A stretch of 36,508 nt of DNA from Desulfobulbus propionicus (GTDB taxonomy: Bacteria > Desulfobacterota > Dissulfuribacteria > Dissulfuribacterales > DYLC01), in assembly GCA_020722285.1 (NCBI GenBank), contig DYLC01000004.1, positions 1 through 36,508 on the forward strand. Direction: 5' to 3'. The position numbers were made by a program, and so were the translations under genes. The notes under the pieces are model-generated. The model worked only from the letters and a program-made list of their open reading frames with translations, was not told where the DNA came from and ran no database searches. Below, piece after piece: positions 1-6,509 of this stretch. The first letter of the stretch is position 1. Every line of letters begins with the position of its first letter.

Positions 1-2
1 TC

Positions 3-92
3 TACCAGCAAAATGCGAAACCATTCGTGTGGCGGAAGCGCGAGGTGAAGGGCAGCCAACTCAGAAATACTATCGTTAATTTATGCAACTAG
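3..92 (+). CDS. 3' end of an unidentified CDS, possibly a transposase (partial)
   Basis: The frame is open from the window edge to a TAG at 90-92 and gives 29 residues. They include the stretch KPFVWRKREVKGSQLRNTI, which has the look of the C-terminal tail of an IS630-like or related DDE transposase (a KPFxW motif followed by basic residues). That resemblance is from memory and the fragment is short. A second frame is also open here and stops at 77-79, so the frame choice is not certain. If it is a transposase, it would mark the left border of this segment as a mobile-element junction. Confidence 0.3.
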   Translation, partial: YQQNAKPFVWRKREVKGSQLRNTIVNLCN

Positions 93-144
93 ACACTAGC
101 AGGTCTGCTTTTCCGGCATTATTATTGGTGGGAACATCATCAAA

Positions 145-1323
145 ATGTTTAATAAAAATGTAGTCATTACAGGTCTTGTTAGTTTTTTCATGGACGTGAG
201 CTCTGAGATGATATATCCGCTTGCGCCACTGTTTCTGGCCAATGTCATAGGCGCGGATAAGGCGGTTATAGGTCTCATAGAGGGCATAGCTGAATCCACA
301 GCCAGTATTTTGAAGATCTTCTCCGGCTGGCTCTCCGACAGGATCGGGCGCAGAAAATGGCTCATGGCCGCCGGATACGGACTTGCGGTCTTGAGCAGGC
401 CCGTTATGGCCGCGTCTTTATCTTGGCATGAGGTGCTGGCGGCAAGATTCATAGACCGCGCCGGCAAGGGTGTGAGAACTGCGCCACGGGACGCGATCAT
501 CTCTGAGTCAACGGAACCTGCCTATCTTGCCAGGGCATTCGGTCTCCACCGTTCGATGGACACCATGGGCGCAGTGGTTGGGCCTCTTGCAGCCTTTTCC
601 ATGCTTGGGCTTTTCCAGAACGACTACAGGCTTGTCTTCTGGGCCTCGATGATCCCAGGGGTTATCGCCGTGCTGCTAATCATCTTTTTTATCACGGAAA
701 TATCGAAGAAGGCGAGGTCGCCTGCCCACGAAAAGCCCCGTCTCATCCTGATGCGTTTCAACTGGAGATTCAGGCTCTTCATGGTGATTTCCGCCATATT
801 CGCCCTTGGGAATTCGAGCGATGCATTCCTGATACTCAAGGCGGGGCAGATAGGGATCAGGCCCGCGCTTATCCCGATAGTCTATCTCACGTTCAACCTG
901 ATCTATTCCTTGTCAGCCATTCCAGCCGGCATGGCCGCTGACAGATTTGGGAAAAAACGGATAATCCTTTCCGGTTTTATCCTGTTTGCGTTCGTATATT
1001 ATGGTTTTGCGGTTACGGGAGATACCCGCACGGTCTGGCTCCTGTTCGCGCTGTACGGTATATTTATGGGGCTTACGGAAGGGATACAGAAGGCATATCT
1101 TGCAACCATCATACCACAGGACTTCAAGGCCACTGCGTTCGGCGTGTACAATACCGTTGTGGGGCTTGCCATGCTCCCGGCAAGCATTATAGGGGGCTGG
1201 CTGTGGGATCACATCTCTCCATCAGCAACTTTCTATTTCGGTTCGGCTACGGCAGCCATATCGGCAGCGCTCTTTTTGGCCTTTATTCAGGCAGTAAAAG
1301 GCCGCAAAGCTGTTGATGCTTGA
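145..1323 (+). CDS. Major facilitator superfamily transporter
   Basis: This 392-aa protein is predicted to be an inner-membrane secondary transporter of the MFS. It has about twelve hydrophobic segments. After the second helix comes a typical MFS loop-2/3 motif (GWLSDRIGRRKW), and a related half-motif (GMAADRFGKKR) lies at the start of the second half. A conserved segment with RFIDRAGKGVRTAPRD lies between helices 4 and 5. The ATG at 145 follows a GGTGGGAA stretch at a slightly long spacing. The substrate cannot be read from sequence; this subgroup is usually annotated only as an MFS or putative efflux permease. It stands alone between the partial gene at the window edge and the rpsF operon, and its stop is a standard TGA. 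Confidence 0.85.
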   Translation: MFNKNVVITGLVSFFMDVSSEMIYPLAPLFLANVIGADKAVIGLIEGIAESTASILKIFSGWLSDRIGRRKWLMAAGYGLAVLSRPVMAASLSWHEVLAARFIDRAGKGVRTAPRDAIISESTEPAYLARAFGLHRSMDTMGAVVGPLAAFSMLGLFQNDYRLVFWASMIPGVIAVLLIIFFITEISKKARSPAHEKPRLILMRFNWRFRLFMVISAIFALGNSSDAFLILKAGQIGIRPALIPIVYLTFNLIYSLSAIPAGMAADRFGKKRIILSGFILFAFVYYGFAVTGDTRTVWLLFALYGIFMGLTEGIQKAYLATIIPQDFKATAFGVYNTVVGLAMLPASIIGGWLWDHISPSATFYFGSATAAISAALFLAFIQAVKGRKAVDA

Positions 1324-1361
1324 AAATGTTTTTTAAACTCAAATCATAAAATAAGGGAACT

Positions 1362-1387
1362 GTCGCTTTTCATGGTTATTACCCATT
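1362..1387 (-). repeat. Inverted copy of IS-end-like repeat found at 26363-26388
   Basis: The reverse complement of this 26-base stretch matches 26363-26388 at 24 of 26 positions by eye (core GTAATAACCATGAAAAGCGA). The other copy sits in a cluster of three similar repeats that looks like the end of an IS21-type element. This one is probably a solo remnant of the same element family. Confidence 0.45.
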
Positions 1388-1561
1388 CCATATCCAGATT
1401 TACGATGTGCTGAATCTACCCCACCGACCGGGAAAAACGATCAGGACAATTGACACCGCTTTTTAGCCTTATAATTTTTTGGAACCTCTCTATAATTTTT
1501 TTTGCCTGCGCGTCTTGCCCTTGAACAAACCTTCTGATTTTTGCCTTTACTCCTTATCCCC

Positions 1562-1590
1562 TTGACTTATCAATGGGTTTGGTTTAAGTA
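1562..1590 (+). promoter_or_regulatory. Candidate sigma70-type promoter for rpsF-rpsR-rplI
   Basis: TTGACT (1562-1567) and TAAGTA (1585-1590) are separated by 17 bases, the preferred spacing for the housekeeping sigma factor. The pair lies about 75 bases upstream of the rpsF start. The -10 box is imperfect and transcription was not measured. Confidence 0.35.
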
Positions 1591-1615
1591 ACAGTCTTTC
1601 TTTTTATTTCTCCTT

Positions 1616-1640
1616 GCCCTGTGGGAGAATATAACAGGGC
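1616..1640 (+). promoter_or_regulatory. Hairpin in the rpsF leader, possible S6:S18 regulatory site
   Basis: GCCCTGT (1616-1622) pairs perfectly with ACAGGGC (1634-1640) across an 11-base loop. A CCG triplet and the AAAGGAG ribosome binding site follow directly. Many bacteria carry a leader RNA before rpsF that binds the S6:S18 complex and contains a CCG element, so autoregulation is plausible. The fit to that consensus was judged only by position and the CCG, so this is tentative. Confidence 0.3.
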
Positions 1641-1665
1641 CATTTGTCCGAAAGGAGACAATCGT

Positions 1666-2058
1666 ATGAAACAACAGCATTATGAGACCATGTACCTGCT
1701 GGGCTCAGATGTAAATGACGTTGACAGGAGCGCTTTGTCCGCCAAATTGCAGAAGCTGGTTACAGATGCAAACGGCAGCATTGTCGAGGTTAATCCGTGG
1801 CCGCTTCAGAGGCTTGCCTACAAGGTGAAGAAAAATACCCAAGGCTATTACACTGTGATTGAATATGGCGCGCCTGGCTCAGTCCTGGCAGAGATCACCC
1901 GTGAGTTGAGGCTTGACGACAGGGTGCTCAAGTTTATAAGCCTGAAAAAAGCTGACAAATTTGACTACGAAGCTGTTATGAAGTCCAGACAGGCAAAGAA
2001 GACAGAGACTGCTCCGGCAGCAGAAGATGAGACAAAGGAGGCAGAGGCAAATGAATAA
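1666..2058 (+). CDS. rpsF: 30S ribosomal protein S6
   Basis: The 130-aa product is S6, which binds 16S rRNA as a heterodimer with S18 in the small-subunit platform. The N-terminus [16 protein letters not shown] and the segment [21 protein letters not shown] are typical of the family, and the tail is acidic and low in complexity, as often seen. The ORF track begins upstream at a GTG (1621), but the ATG at 1666 has AAAGGAG nine bases ahead and gives the normal length. It overlaps rpsR by 8 nt, which suggests translational coupling. The order rpsF-rpsR-rplI-dnaB is widely conserved; an ssb or yybS-like gene sometimes found between is absent here. Confidence 0.95.
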   Translation: MKQQHYETMYLLGSDVNDVDRSALSAKLQKLVTDANGSIVEVNPWPLQRLAYKVKKNTQGYYTVIEYGAPGSVLAEITRELRLDDRVLKFISLKKADKFDYEAVMKSRQAKKTETAPAAEDETKEAEANE

Positions 2059-2335
2059 TACAAGGCCGCCACAGGACAATAAGTTTGTTCCAAGAAAAGG
2101 CAAAAGAGTCTTTATGCACAGAAAAGTATGCCGTTTCTGCGCTGACAAGAATCTACAGATAGATTTTAAGGATTCCAGGATGCTCAGGTCTTTTATCACG
2201 GAACGGGGCAAGATTCTTTCTGCCAGGATAACTGGCACATGCGCCAAGCATCAAAGATGTTTAACCGCAGCCATCAAGCAGGCCAGAAATATGGCGCTGT
2301 TGCCTGTGACCGCAGGGCATGCGCTGCTGGATTAA
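2051..2335 (+). CDS. rpsR: 30S ribosomal protein S18
   Basis: The 94-aa product is S18, the partner of S6. It contains the family core with [19 protein letters not shown] and the [11 protein letters not shown] segment. Two cysteine pairs (CRFC and CAKHQRC) suggest the zinc-binding (C+) form of S18. The chosen start is the ATG at 2051, 8 bases after AAAGGAGG; the longer ORF-track start adds an unlikely basic leader. The start overlaps the rpsF stop by 8 nt. Confidence 0.94.
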   Translation: MNNTRPPQDNKFVPRKGKRVFMHRKVCRFCADKNLQIDFKDSRMLRSFITERGKILSARITGTCAKHQRCLTAAIKQARNMALLPVTAGHALLD

Positions 2336-2356
2336 GTCAGTGATAAGGAGAGCATT

Positions 2357-2803
2357 GTGGAAATTATTTTAAGAGAAAGCATGAAAAAACTTGGCAAGGC
2401 AGGGGAGATTGTAAAGGTGGCGCCTGGTTACGCCAGAAATTACCTTTTGCCCAAAGGTTTGGTTATCATGGCTGATAAAAAAAATCTTGAGCAGCTTGAG
2501 CGTCAGCAAAAGTATATAATCGCAAAGGCTGCCAGGCTTAAAGAAGAACATGAGGCGCTGGCAACCCAGCTTCAGTCCCTTGACATCATTATCGCCAAGC
2601 GTGCTGGTGAGGAGTCAAGGCTCTATGGCGCTGTTACAAGCATGGATATTGCAGAGGCTATCGCTGCCAAAGGCTTTGAGGTGGATAAGAAAAAAATACA
2701 GTTATCCGATCCTATCAAGGCTATTGGAGAGTATCAGGTAACCTGCAGGCTTAGCGCAGACGTATCGTGTGAGGTTACAGTAAAGGTGGTTGCACAGGCT
2801 TGA
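2357..2803 (+). CDS. rplI: 50S ribosomal protein L9
   Basis: The 148-aa product is L9, a two-domain rRNA-binding protein with a long connecting helix. The N-terminal domain reads MEIILRESMKKLGKAGEIVK followed by the glycine-rich APGYARNYLLPKG signature. A charged helix spans about residues 40-75 and the C-terminal domain contains the usual LYGAVTSMDIAEAI. Translation begins at a GTG with AAGGAG six bases upstream. The length is normal. It is 21 nt downstream of rpsR and is probably cotranscribed with it. Confidence 0.95.
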   Translation: MEIILRESMKKLGKAGEIVKVAPGYARNYLLPKGLVIMADKKNLEQLERQQKYIIAKAARLKEEHEALATQLQSLDIIIAKRAGEESRLYGAVTSMDIAEAIAAKGFEVDKKKIQLSDPIKAIGEYQVTCRLSADVSCEVTVKVVAQA

Positions 2804-2806
2804 TTT

Positions 2807-2857
2807 TGACGTTTTTTGCTTAGCCATCGCATATAACGATTTTTTACGAGACCATCA
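2807..2857 (+). repeat. Intergenic repeat family R2, copy 1
   Basis: This 51-base stretch, starting TGACGTTTTTTGCTTAGCC, is repeated at 13531-13581 with about seven mismatches. Both copies lie in the short gap before a + strand gene (dnaB here, metV there). The function is unknown; it may be a mobile or structured intergenic element. Confidence 0.6.
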
Positions 2858-2899
2858 GGCTTAAAGTCGGCTGACAAGTAAGCCATTTATGCATTTTTG

Positions 2900-4276
2900 A
2901 TGTCAATACCAGCACAAGTTAATAAATCATTCAGGCAGCCCCCACAGGATATTGAAGCAGAAAGATGTATCCTTGGGGGCATTCTTATTGAAAACGGGGC
3001 ACTTTTAAAGGTTGTGGATATGCTCACGCCTGACGATTTTTATAAGGATGCGCATCGGGTTGTCTATAGCGCAATGCTTGAGTTGTTTAACCGTTCAGAG
3101 CCCCAGGATCTGGTGACTGTCAAGGCGCGCCTTACGAGCAATGGTACGCTGGACACAGCCGGTGGCCTGAATTATTTGGTGGAGCTGGCAGGCATAATGC
3201 CGGTTGCGTCCAACATCACCCATTACGCCAGGATTGTCAGGGATAAATCTGTTCTCAGGCGTCTTATCCACGCATCTTCAGAGATAGCCTCGATCTGTTA
3301 CGAAGAGGCCACTGAAATAGACGAAACCCTAAGTTTTGCCGAGTCATCTATATTTGAGATATCCCAGCTCAAGATACGCCAGGCGTTTTATCCGCTGAGC
3401 GGGGTGCTTAAAAAAAGCATTGACCGGGTTCAGTCTCTTTATGAGAAGAAGGAGCTGATAACAGGAGTCGGGTCGGGTTTCACAGACCTTGACCAGCTCA
3501 CGGCAGGTTTTCAGCCATCTGACCTTATAATTATTGCAGGCAGGCCAAGCATGGGCAAAACAGCATTAGCTCTTAATATTGCCCAGTTTGCTGCTACTCA
3601 ACGGGGTGTTCCTGCCGCAATTTTTTCCCTTGAAATGTCCAAAGAGCAGCTTGGCATGAGGATGCTTTGCGCAGAGGCAAAGGTGGATGCGCACAAGGTC
3701 AGGACCGGTTTTATTGACAGGGACGAATGGCCTAAGCTGATAATGGCTGCGGGTTCGCTCTCAGAGTCAAAGATATTTATTGACGATACACCTGCTATGA
3801 CAGTGCTTGAGATGAGGGCAAAGGCCAGAAGGCTCAAGAGTGAGCAGGGGCTTGGTCTGGTGGTTGTGGACTATCTTCAGCTTATGAGAGGGGGGAGCGG
3901 GCGTGACAGTCGTGAACAGGAGATATCCGAGATATCACGGGGGCTCAAGGCAATGGCAAAGGAGCTTGATGTGCCGGTGCTTGCCCTTTCCCAGTTGAAC
4001 CGCAAGGTTGAAGACAGGCCTAACAGGAGGCCTCAGATGTCAGATCTCAGGGAGTCAGGCGCGATTGAGCAGGATGCGGACGTCATCCTTTTTATTTACA
4101 GGGATGAGGTTTACAACAGGGCTGAAGACAATCCAAATAAGGGGGTTGCTGAAATTATCGTTGCAAAACAGCGAAATGGCCCGACCGGCACAGTCAGGCT
4201 GGCTTTTGTATCCCGGTTCTCTGCATTCGGCAACCTTTCAGTTGACTATGGGTCTGTATTGCCATCTGCCATCTGA
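2900..4276 (+). CDS. dnaB: Replicative DNA helicase DnaB
   Basis: The 458-aa product is the hexameric 5'-3' replicative helicase. The N-terminal domain starts with PPQDIEAERCILGGILIENG, typical of DnaB. The RecA-like domain has Walker A (AGRPSMGKTALALNIA), the EMSKEQL motif, Walker B (LVVVDYLQLM) and the C-terminal DLRESGAIEQDADVI and RNGPTG segments. There is no intein: the domain is uninterrupted and the length is normal. The ATG at 2900 directly follows a TTG used by the ORF track; neither has a good Shine-Dalgarno, so the start is approximate. The gene sits in its usual place after rplI. Repeat R2 lies in the upstream gap. Confidence 0.95.
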   Translation: MSIPAQVNKSFRQPPQDIEAERCILGGILIENGALLKVVDMLTPDDFYKDAHRVVYSAMLELFNRSEPQDLVTVKARLTSNGTLDTAGGLNYLVELAGIMPVASNITHYARIVRDKSVLRRLIHASSEIASICYEEATEIDETLSFAESSIFEISQLKIRQAFYPLSGVLKKSIDRVQSLYEKKELITGVGSGFTDLDQLTAGFQPSDLIIIAGRPSMGKTALALNIAQFAATQRGVPAAIFSLEMSKEQLGMRMLCAEAKVDAHKVRTGFIDRDEWPKLIMAAGSLSESKIFIDDTPAMTVLEMRAKARRLKSEQGLGLVVVDYLQLMRGGSGRDSREQEISEISRGLKAMAKELDVPVLALSQLNRKVEDRPNRRPQMSDLRESGAIEQDADVILFIYRDEVYNRAEDNPNKGVAEIIVAKQRNGPTGTVRLAFVSRFSAFGNLSVDYGSVLPSAI

Positions 4277-4283
4277 ATGATGA

Positions 4284-5036
4284 ATGGGTTTGCCTCCTGT
4301 GAATATCCCAAAACGTCATATCAAAGAGCTTTTGCAGATTTTACAGGAGATACTTGGGCAGGCTGGGCTTATTTCAAAGGCAGCTATTGATCTTCCTGAT
4401 GGGCGTTATGACAAAACGCTTTCAAATCTTTTAATTTATCTCGAACAGCTTTTTGTCTGGAATAAATCAGTCAATCTCACAGGCTTCAGAAGTCTGGAAG
4501 ATATGGCCATCAAACATGTGGGCGACTCCGCCCTTCTCTTCAAACAATTGCCCGCAGACCAGCCCCTGACTATTCTGGACATAGGCACAGGCGCAGGGGT
4601 GCCAGGGTTGATTCTCAAGATCCTTGAGCCACTCAGGAATGGGCGCCTCAGGATCACCCTTGTGGATGCTGTCCGCAAGAAAATTTCATTTTTAAGATAT
4701 ATTATAGGCATTCTCGGGCTTGAAGGGATTGAGGCCCTGCATGTAAGGCTTGGGGGCAAGTCTGCGATTGAGCAAATTACCCCTATCTTCGATATAGTGA
4801 CGAGTCAGGCTGTTGGCGAGCTCGCCCTGCTTTGGAGGCTTGGTTCACCTTTCATGGCAAATGGCGGTATTATGATAGCTATGAAAGGTGAAAAGGGCGA
4901 GGAAGAGGCTTCTTCATGGGTTGCGGATCTGAGTGAAAAAGAAAGACAAGGCATTGAAATCAGCCTCAGGCACGACTGCCTTCCTTTGGCGCAGGCTGAC
5001 AGAACTTTTGTGTTTATCCGCACAGTCTCGCCGTAA
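4284..5036 (+). CDS. rsmG: 16S rRNA (guanine527-N7)-methyltransferase RsmG
   Basis: The 250-aa product is the SAM-dependent enzyme (GidB) that methylates G527 of 16S rRNA. It has VWNKSVNLTGFRSLEDMAIKHVGDS in the N-terminal part, the SAM-binding motif ILDIGTGAGVPGLILKI at about residue 95, then LVDAVRKKISFL and DIVTSQAV. It is slightly longer than most RsmG proteins because of an N-terminal extension. It starts 8 nt after dnaB. The TAA stop lies inside the first bases (GTAACTAT) of a palindromic repeat, so an element insertion probably redefined the C-terminus. Confidence 0.9.
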   Translation: MGLPPVNIPKRHIKELLQILQEILGQAGLISKAAIDLPDGRYDKTLSNLLIYLEQLFVWNKSVNLTGFRSLEDMAIKHVGDSALLFKQLPADQPLTILDIGTGAGVPGLILKILEPLRNGRLRITLVDAVRKKISFLRYIIGILGLEGIEALHVRLGGKSAIEQITPIFDIVTSQAVGELALLWRLGSPFMANGGIMIAMKGEKGEEEASSWVADLSEKERQGIEISLRHDCLPLAQADRTFVFIRTVSP

Positions 5037-5186
5037 CTATCCAGCAGCCCTCCATCTGCTGTGTCAATCGGCCTGCTCATGTGCAGGTGGCATACTTTGC
5101 AGGCCTCTTTCTTGCATCTGGGGCGCTGCTGAATAGTTACAGTACGGTGGTTTGCGTTCGTTTTCAGCATTATACTGGATAGTTAC
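5033..5186 (-). repeat. MITE-like palindromic element, copy A
   Basis: A 154-base element in the reverse orientation to copies B (32347-32520) and C (33224-33376). The core (5033-5140) is bounded by GTAACTATCCAGCAG and its imperfect complement ending GAATAGTTAC. Its arms could pair over about 30 bases, with an inner GGCCTGC/GCAGGCC stem. A second module (5141-5186) extends it to another GGATAGTTAC end. Short length, inverted ends, no coding content and several copies fit a non-autonomous (MITE-type) element. The left end overlaps the rsmG stop codon. Confidence 0.75.
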
Positions 5187-5375
5187 GTTTCGCCTTGAAC
5201 CAGTTAGGGGAATATTGCCCCTGACAATGCGGGGAATTTATTCCAGTGATCAGTTACTGTATTGAGCTGTCTATGTTTTTTGTTAATTAAAACAATGAGT
5301 TTATGTTTTAAGGCGTGATGGCATGATTTTAGCTTAGTGACAAAAAAATGAAATTTTAAAGAATACGAGGTGAAT
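5187..5375. other. Intergenic leader region of folD
   Basis: AT-rich region with no open gene. A small AGGGG/CCCCT hairpin lies at 5206-5222 without a T tract. The folD promoter is presumably here but no convincing -35/-10 pair stands out. Confidence 0.4.
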
Positions 5376-6260
5376 ATGTCCGCAAAAATAATAAGTGGCA
5401 AGGAAGTGGCCGAGACCATTCGCAAGGAGTTGAAGGTCGAGGTTGATGAACTCAAGGAAAAATATGGGGTTACACCTGGGCTTGTGACTATTCTGGTCGG
5501 TGAGAATCCCGCTTCTGTTTCTTATGTCACAGCAAAGCAGAAGGCTGCCCACGAGCTTGGTTTTTATTCTATTCAGGATAATCAGCCTGCGGACATAGCC
5601 GAGGATGCGCTTCTTGCCCTGATTGAAAAATACAACAATAATCCTGCCATTCACGGCATTTTAGTGCAGCTTCCCCTTCCAAGGCATGTCAATGAGACCA
5701 AGGTGCTTTACGCTATCAATCCTGACAAGGATGTGGATGGGTTTCATCCTGTCAATGTGGGCAAAATGGTGATTGGCGAGCGTTGTTTTCTGCCCTGCAC
5801 GCCTCACGGCATACTTGAATTGATCATCCGTTCTGGCGCTCAGACCAAGGGGGCTGAGGTTGTGGTGGTTGGCAGGAGCAACATTGTTGGAAAGCCTATG
5901 GTCAACCTCATGCTTCAGAAGAGGGCTGGCGGCGATGCCACTGTAACCGTCTGCCACACAAGCACTAAAAACATGGTTGAGCATACCAAGAGGGCGGATA
6001 TTCTGATTGTGGCGGCAGGCAGGCCCAAGGTAATTACCGCGGATATGGTCAAGGACGGGGCTGTGGTGATAGATGTCGGTGTAAATCGCATTGGCAAGAC
6101 CCCTGAGGGCAAGGCTATCCTTTGTGGAGATGTGGATTTTGACGCCATAAAAGAGAAGGCGTCCGCCATTACGCCTGTCCCTGGCGGAGTTGGGCCGATG
6201 ACCATCACTATGCTTATGAAGAATACTGTGCAGGCTGCCAAGCAGGCTGCTGGTCTGTAG
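5376..6260 (+). CDS. folD: Bifunctional methylenetetrahydrofolate dehydrogenase / methenyltetrahydrofolate cyclohydrolase
   Basis: The 294-aa product FolD catalyses the NAD(P)-dependent methylene-THF/methenyl-THF step and hydrolysis to 10-formyl-THF, in the cytoplasm. Seen in order are the substrate-binding segment NPASVSYVTAKQKAAHELG with the catalytic lysine, ILVQLPLPRHVNETKVL, PDKDVDGFHPVNVGKM, the nucleotide-binding VVVVGRSNIVGKPMV, and the C-terminal TPVPGGVGPMTITML. The ATG at 5376 (GAGG five bases upstream) is preferred to the GTG used by the track. It stands just ahead of the Wood-Ljungdahl cluster and supplies its methyl-branch steps, although a 249-bp gap holding a palindromic element separates it from cooS. 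Confidence 0.95.
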   Translation: MSAKIISGKEVAETIRKELKVEVDELKEKYGVTPGLVTILVGENPASVSYVTAKQKAAHELGFYSIQDNQPADIAEDALLALIEKYNNNPAIHGILVQLPLPRHVNETKVLYAINPDKDVDGFHPVNVGKMVIGERCFLPCTPHGILELIIRSGAQTKGAEVVVVGRSNIVGKPMVNLMLQKRAGGDATVTVCHTSTKNMVEHTKRADILIVAAGRPKVITADMVKDGAVVIDVGVNRIGKTPEGKAILCGDVDFDAIKEKASAITPVPGGVGPMTITMLMKNTVQAAKQAAGL

Positions 6261-6274
6261 AGAAGTTTTTTTTA

Positions 6275-6458
6275 GGGGGTCCCAAAAAATAGAGGTTTTG
6301 TTCAAGGGCAAGGTTTTTGAGGTTGAAAAGCACAGCAGACTCCCTATATGTGAGCATTTTCAGCCTCAAAATAACACAGCCATGCCCTACGCCTTGCAAT
6401 AAAAGGCAAGGCTTGGAAAGCTAAAGCTTGCGGGCAAAAGGGTAATTTTTGGAACCTC
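6275..6458. repeat. Structured palindromic element between folD and cooS
   Basis: Imperfect inverted ends, GGGGTCCCAAAAAAT near 6276 and AATTTTTGGAACCTC at 6444-6458, match at about 12 of 15 bases. Inside is a 15-bp stem (TTTTGAGGTTGAAAA at 6315-6329 against TTTTCAGCCTCAAAA at 6357-6371, one mismatch) and a 7-bp stem GCCTTGC/GCAAGGC (6391-6412). The end motif recurs at 1473-1488 and 19703-19717. It may be a MITE, or a structured leader for the downstream operon; the sequence does not decide. Confidence 0.55.
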
Positions 6459-6509
6459 TCTTGAGAAATAGCGTTAGGGAAGTAAGCCTGTCAGGAGGCA
6501 ATTTTAATT

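Larger units (their letters stand above)
1324..1665. other. Intergenic region between the MFS gene and rpsF
   Basis: No credible gene lies in these 342 bases. They hold a 26-base copy of an IS end also seen near 26.37 kb (1362-1387), a copy of the AATTTTTTGGAACCTC motif (1473-1488), and a stretch whose reverse complement GTTTGTTCAAGGGCAAG (1514-1530) recurs in the folD-cooS gap. A candidate promoter and a leader hairpin for rpsF lie at the right-hand end. Confidence 0.7.

Noticed and set aside
5206-5222. Riboswitch (for example THF or cobalamin type) before folD
   Set aside because: Only a 5-bp stem is seen; no conserved riboswitch core could be recognised.
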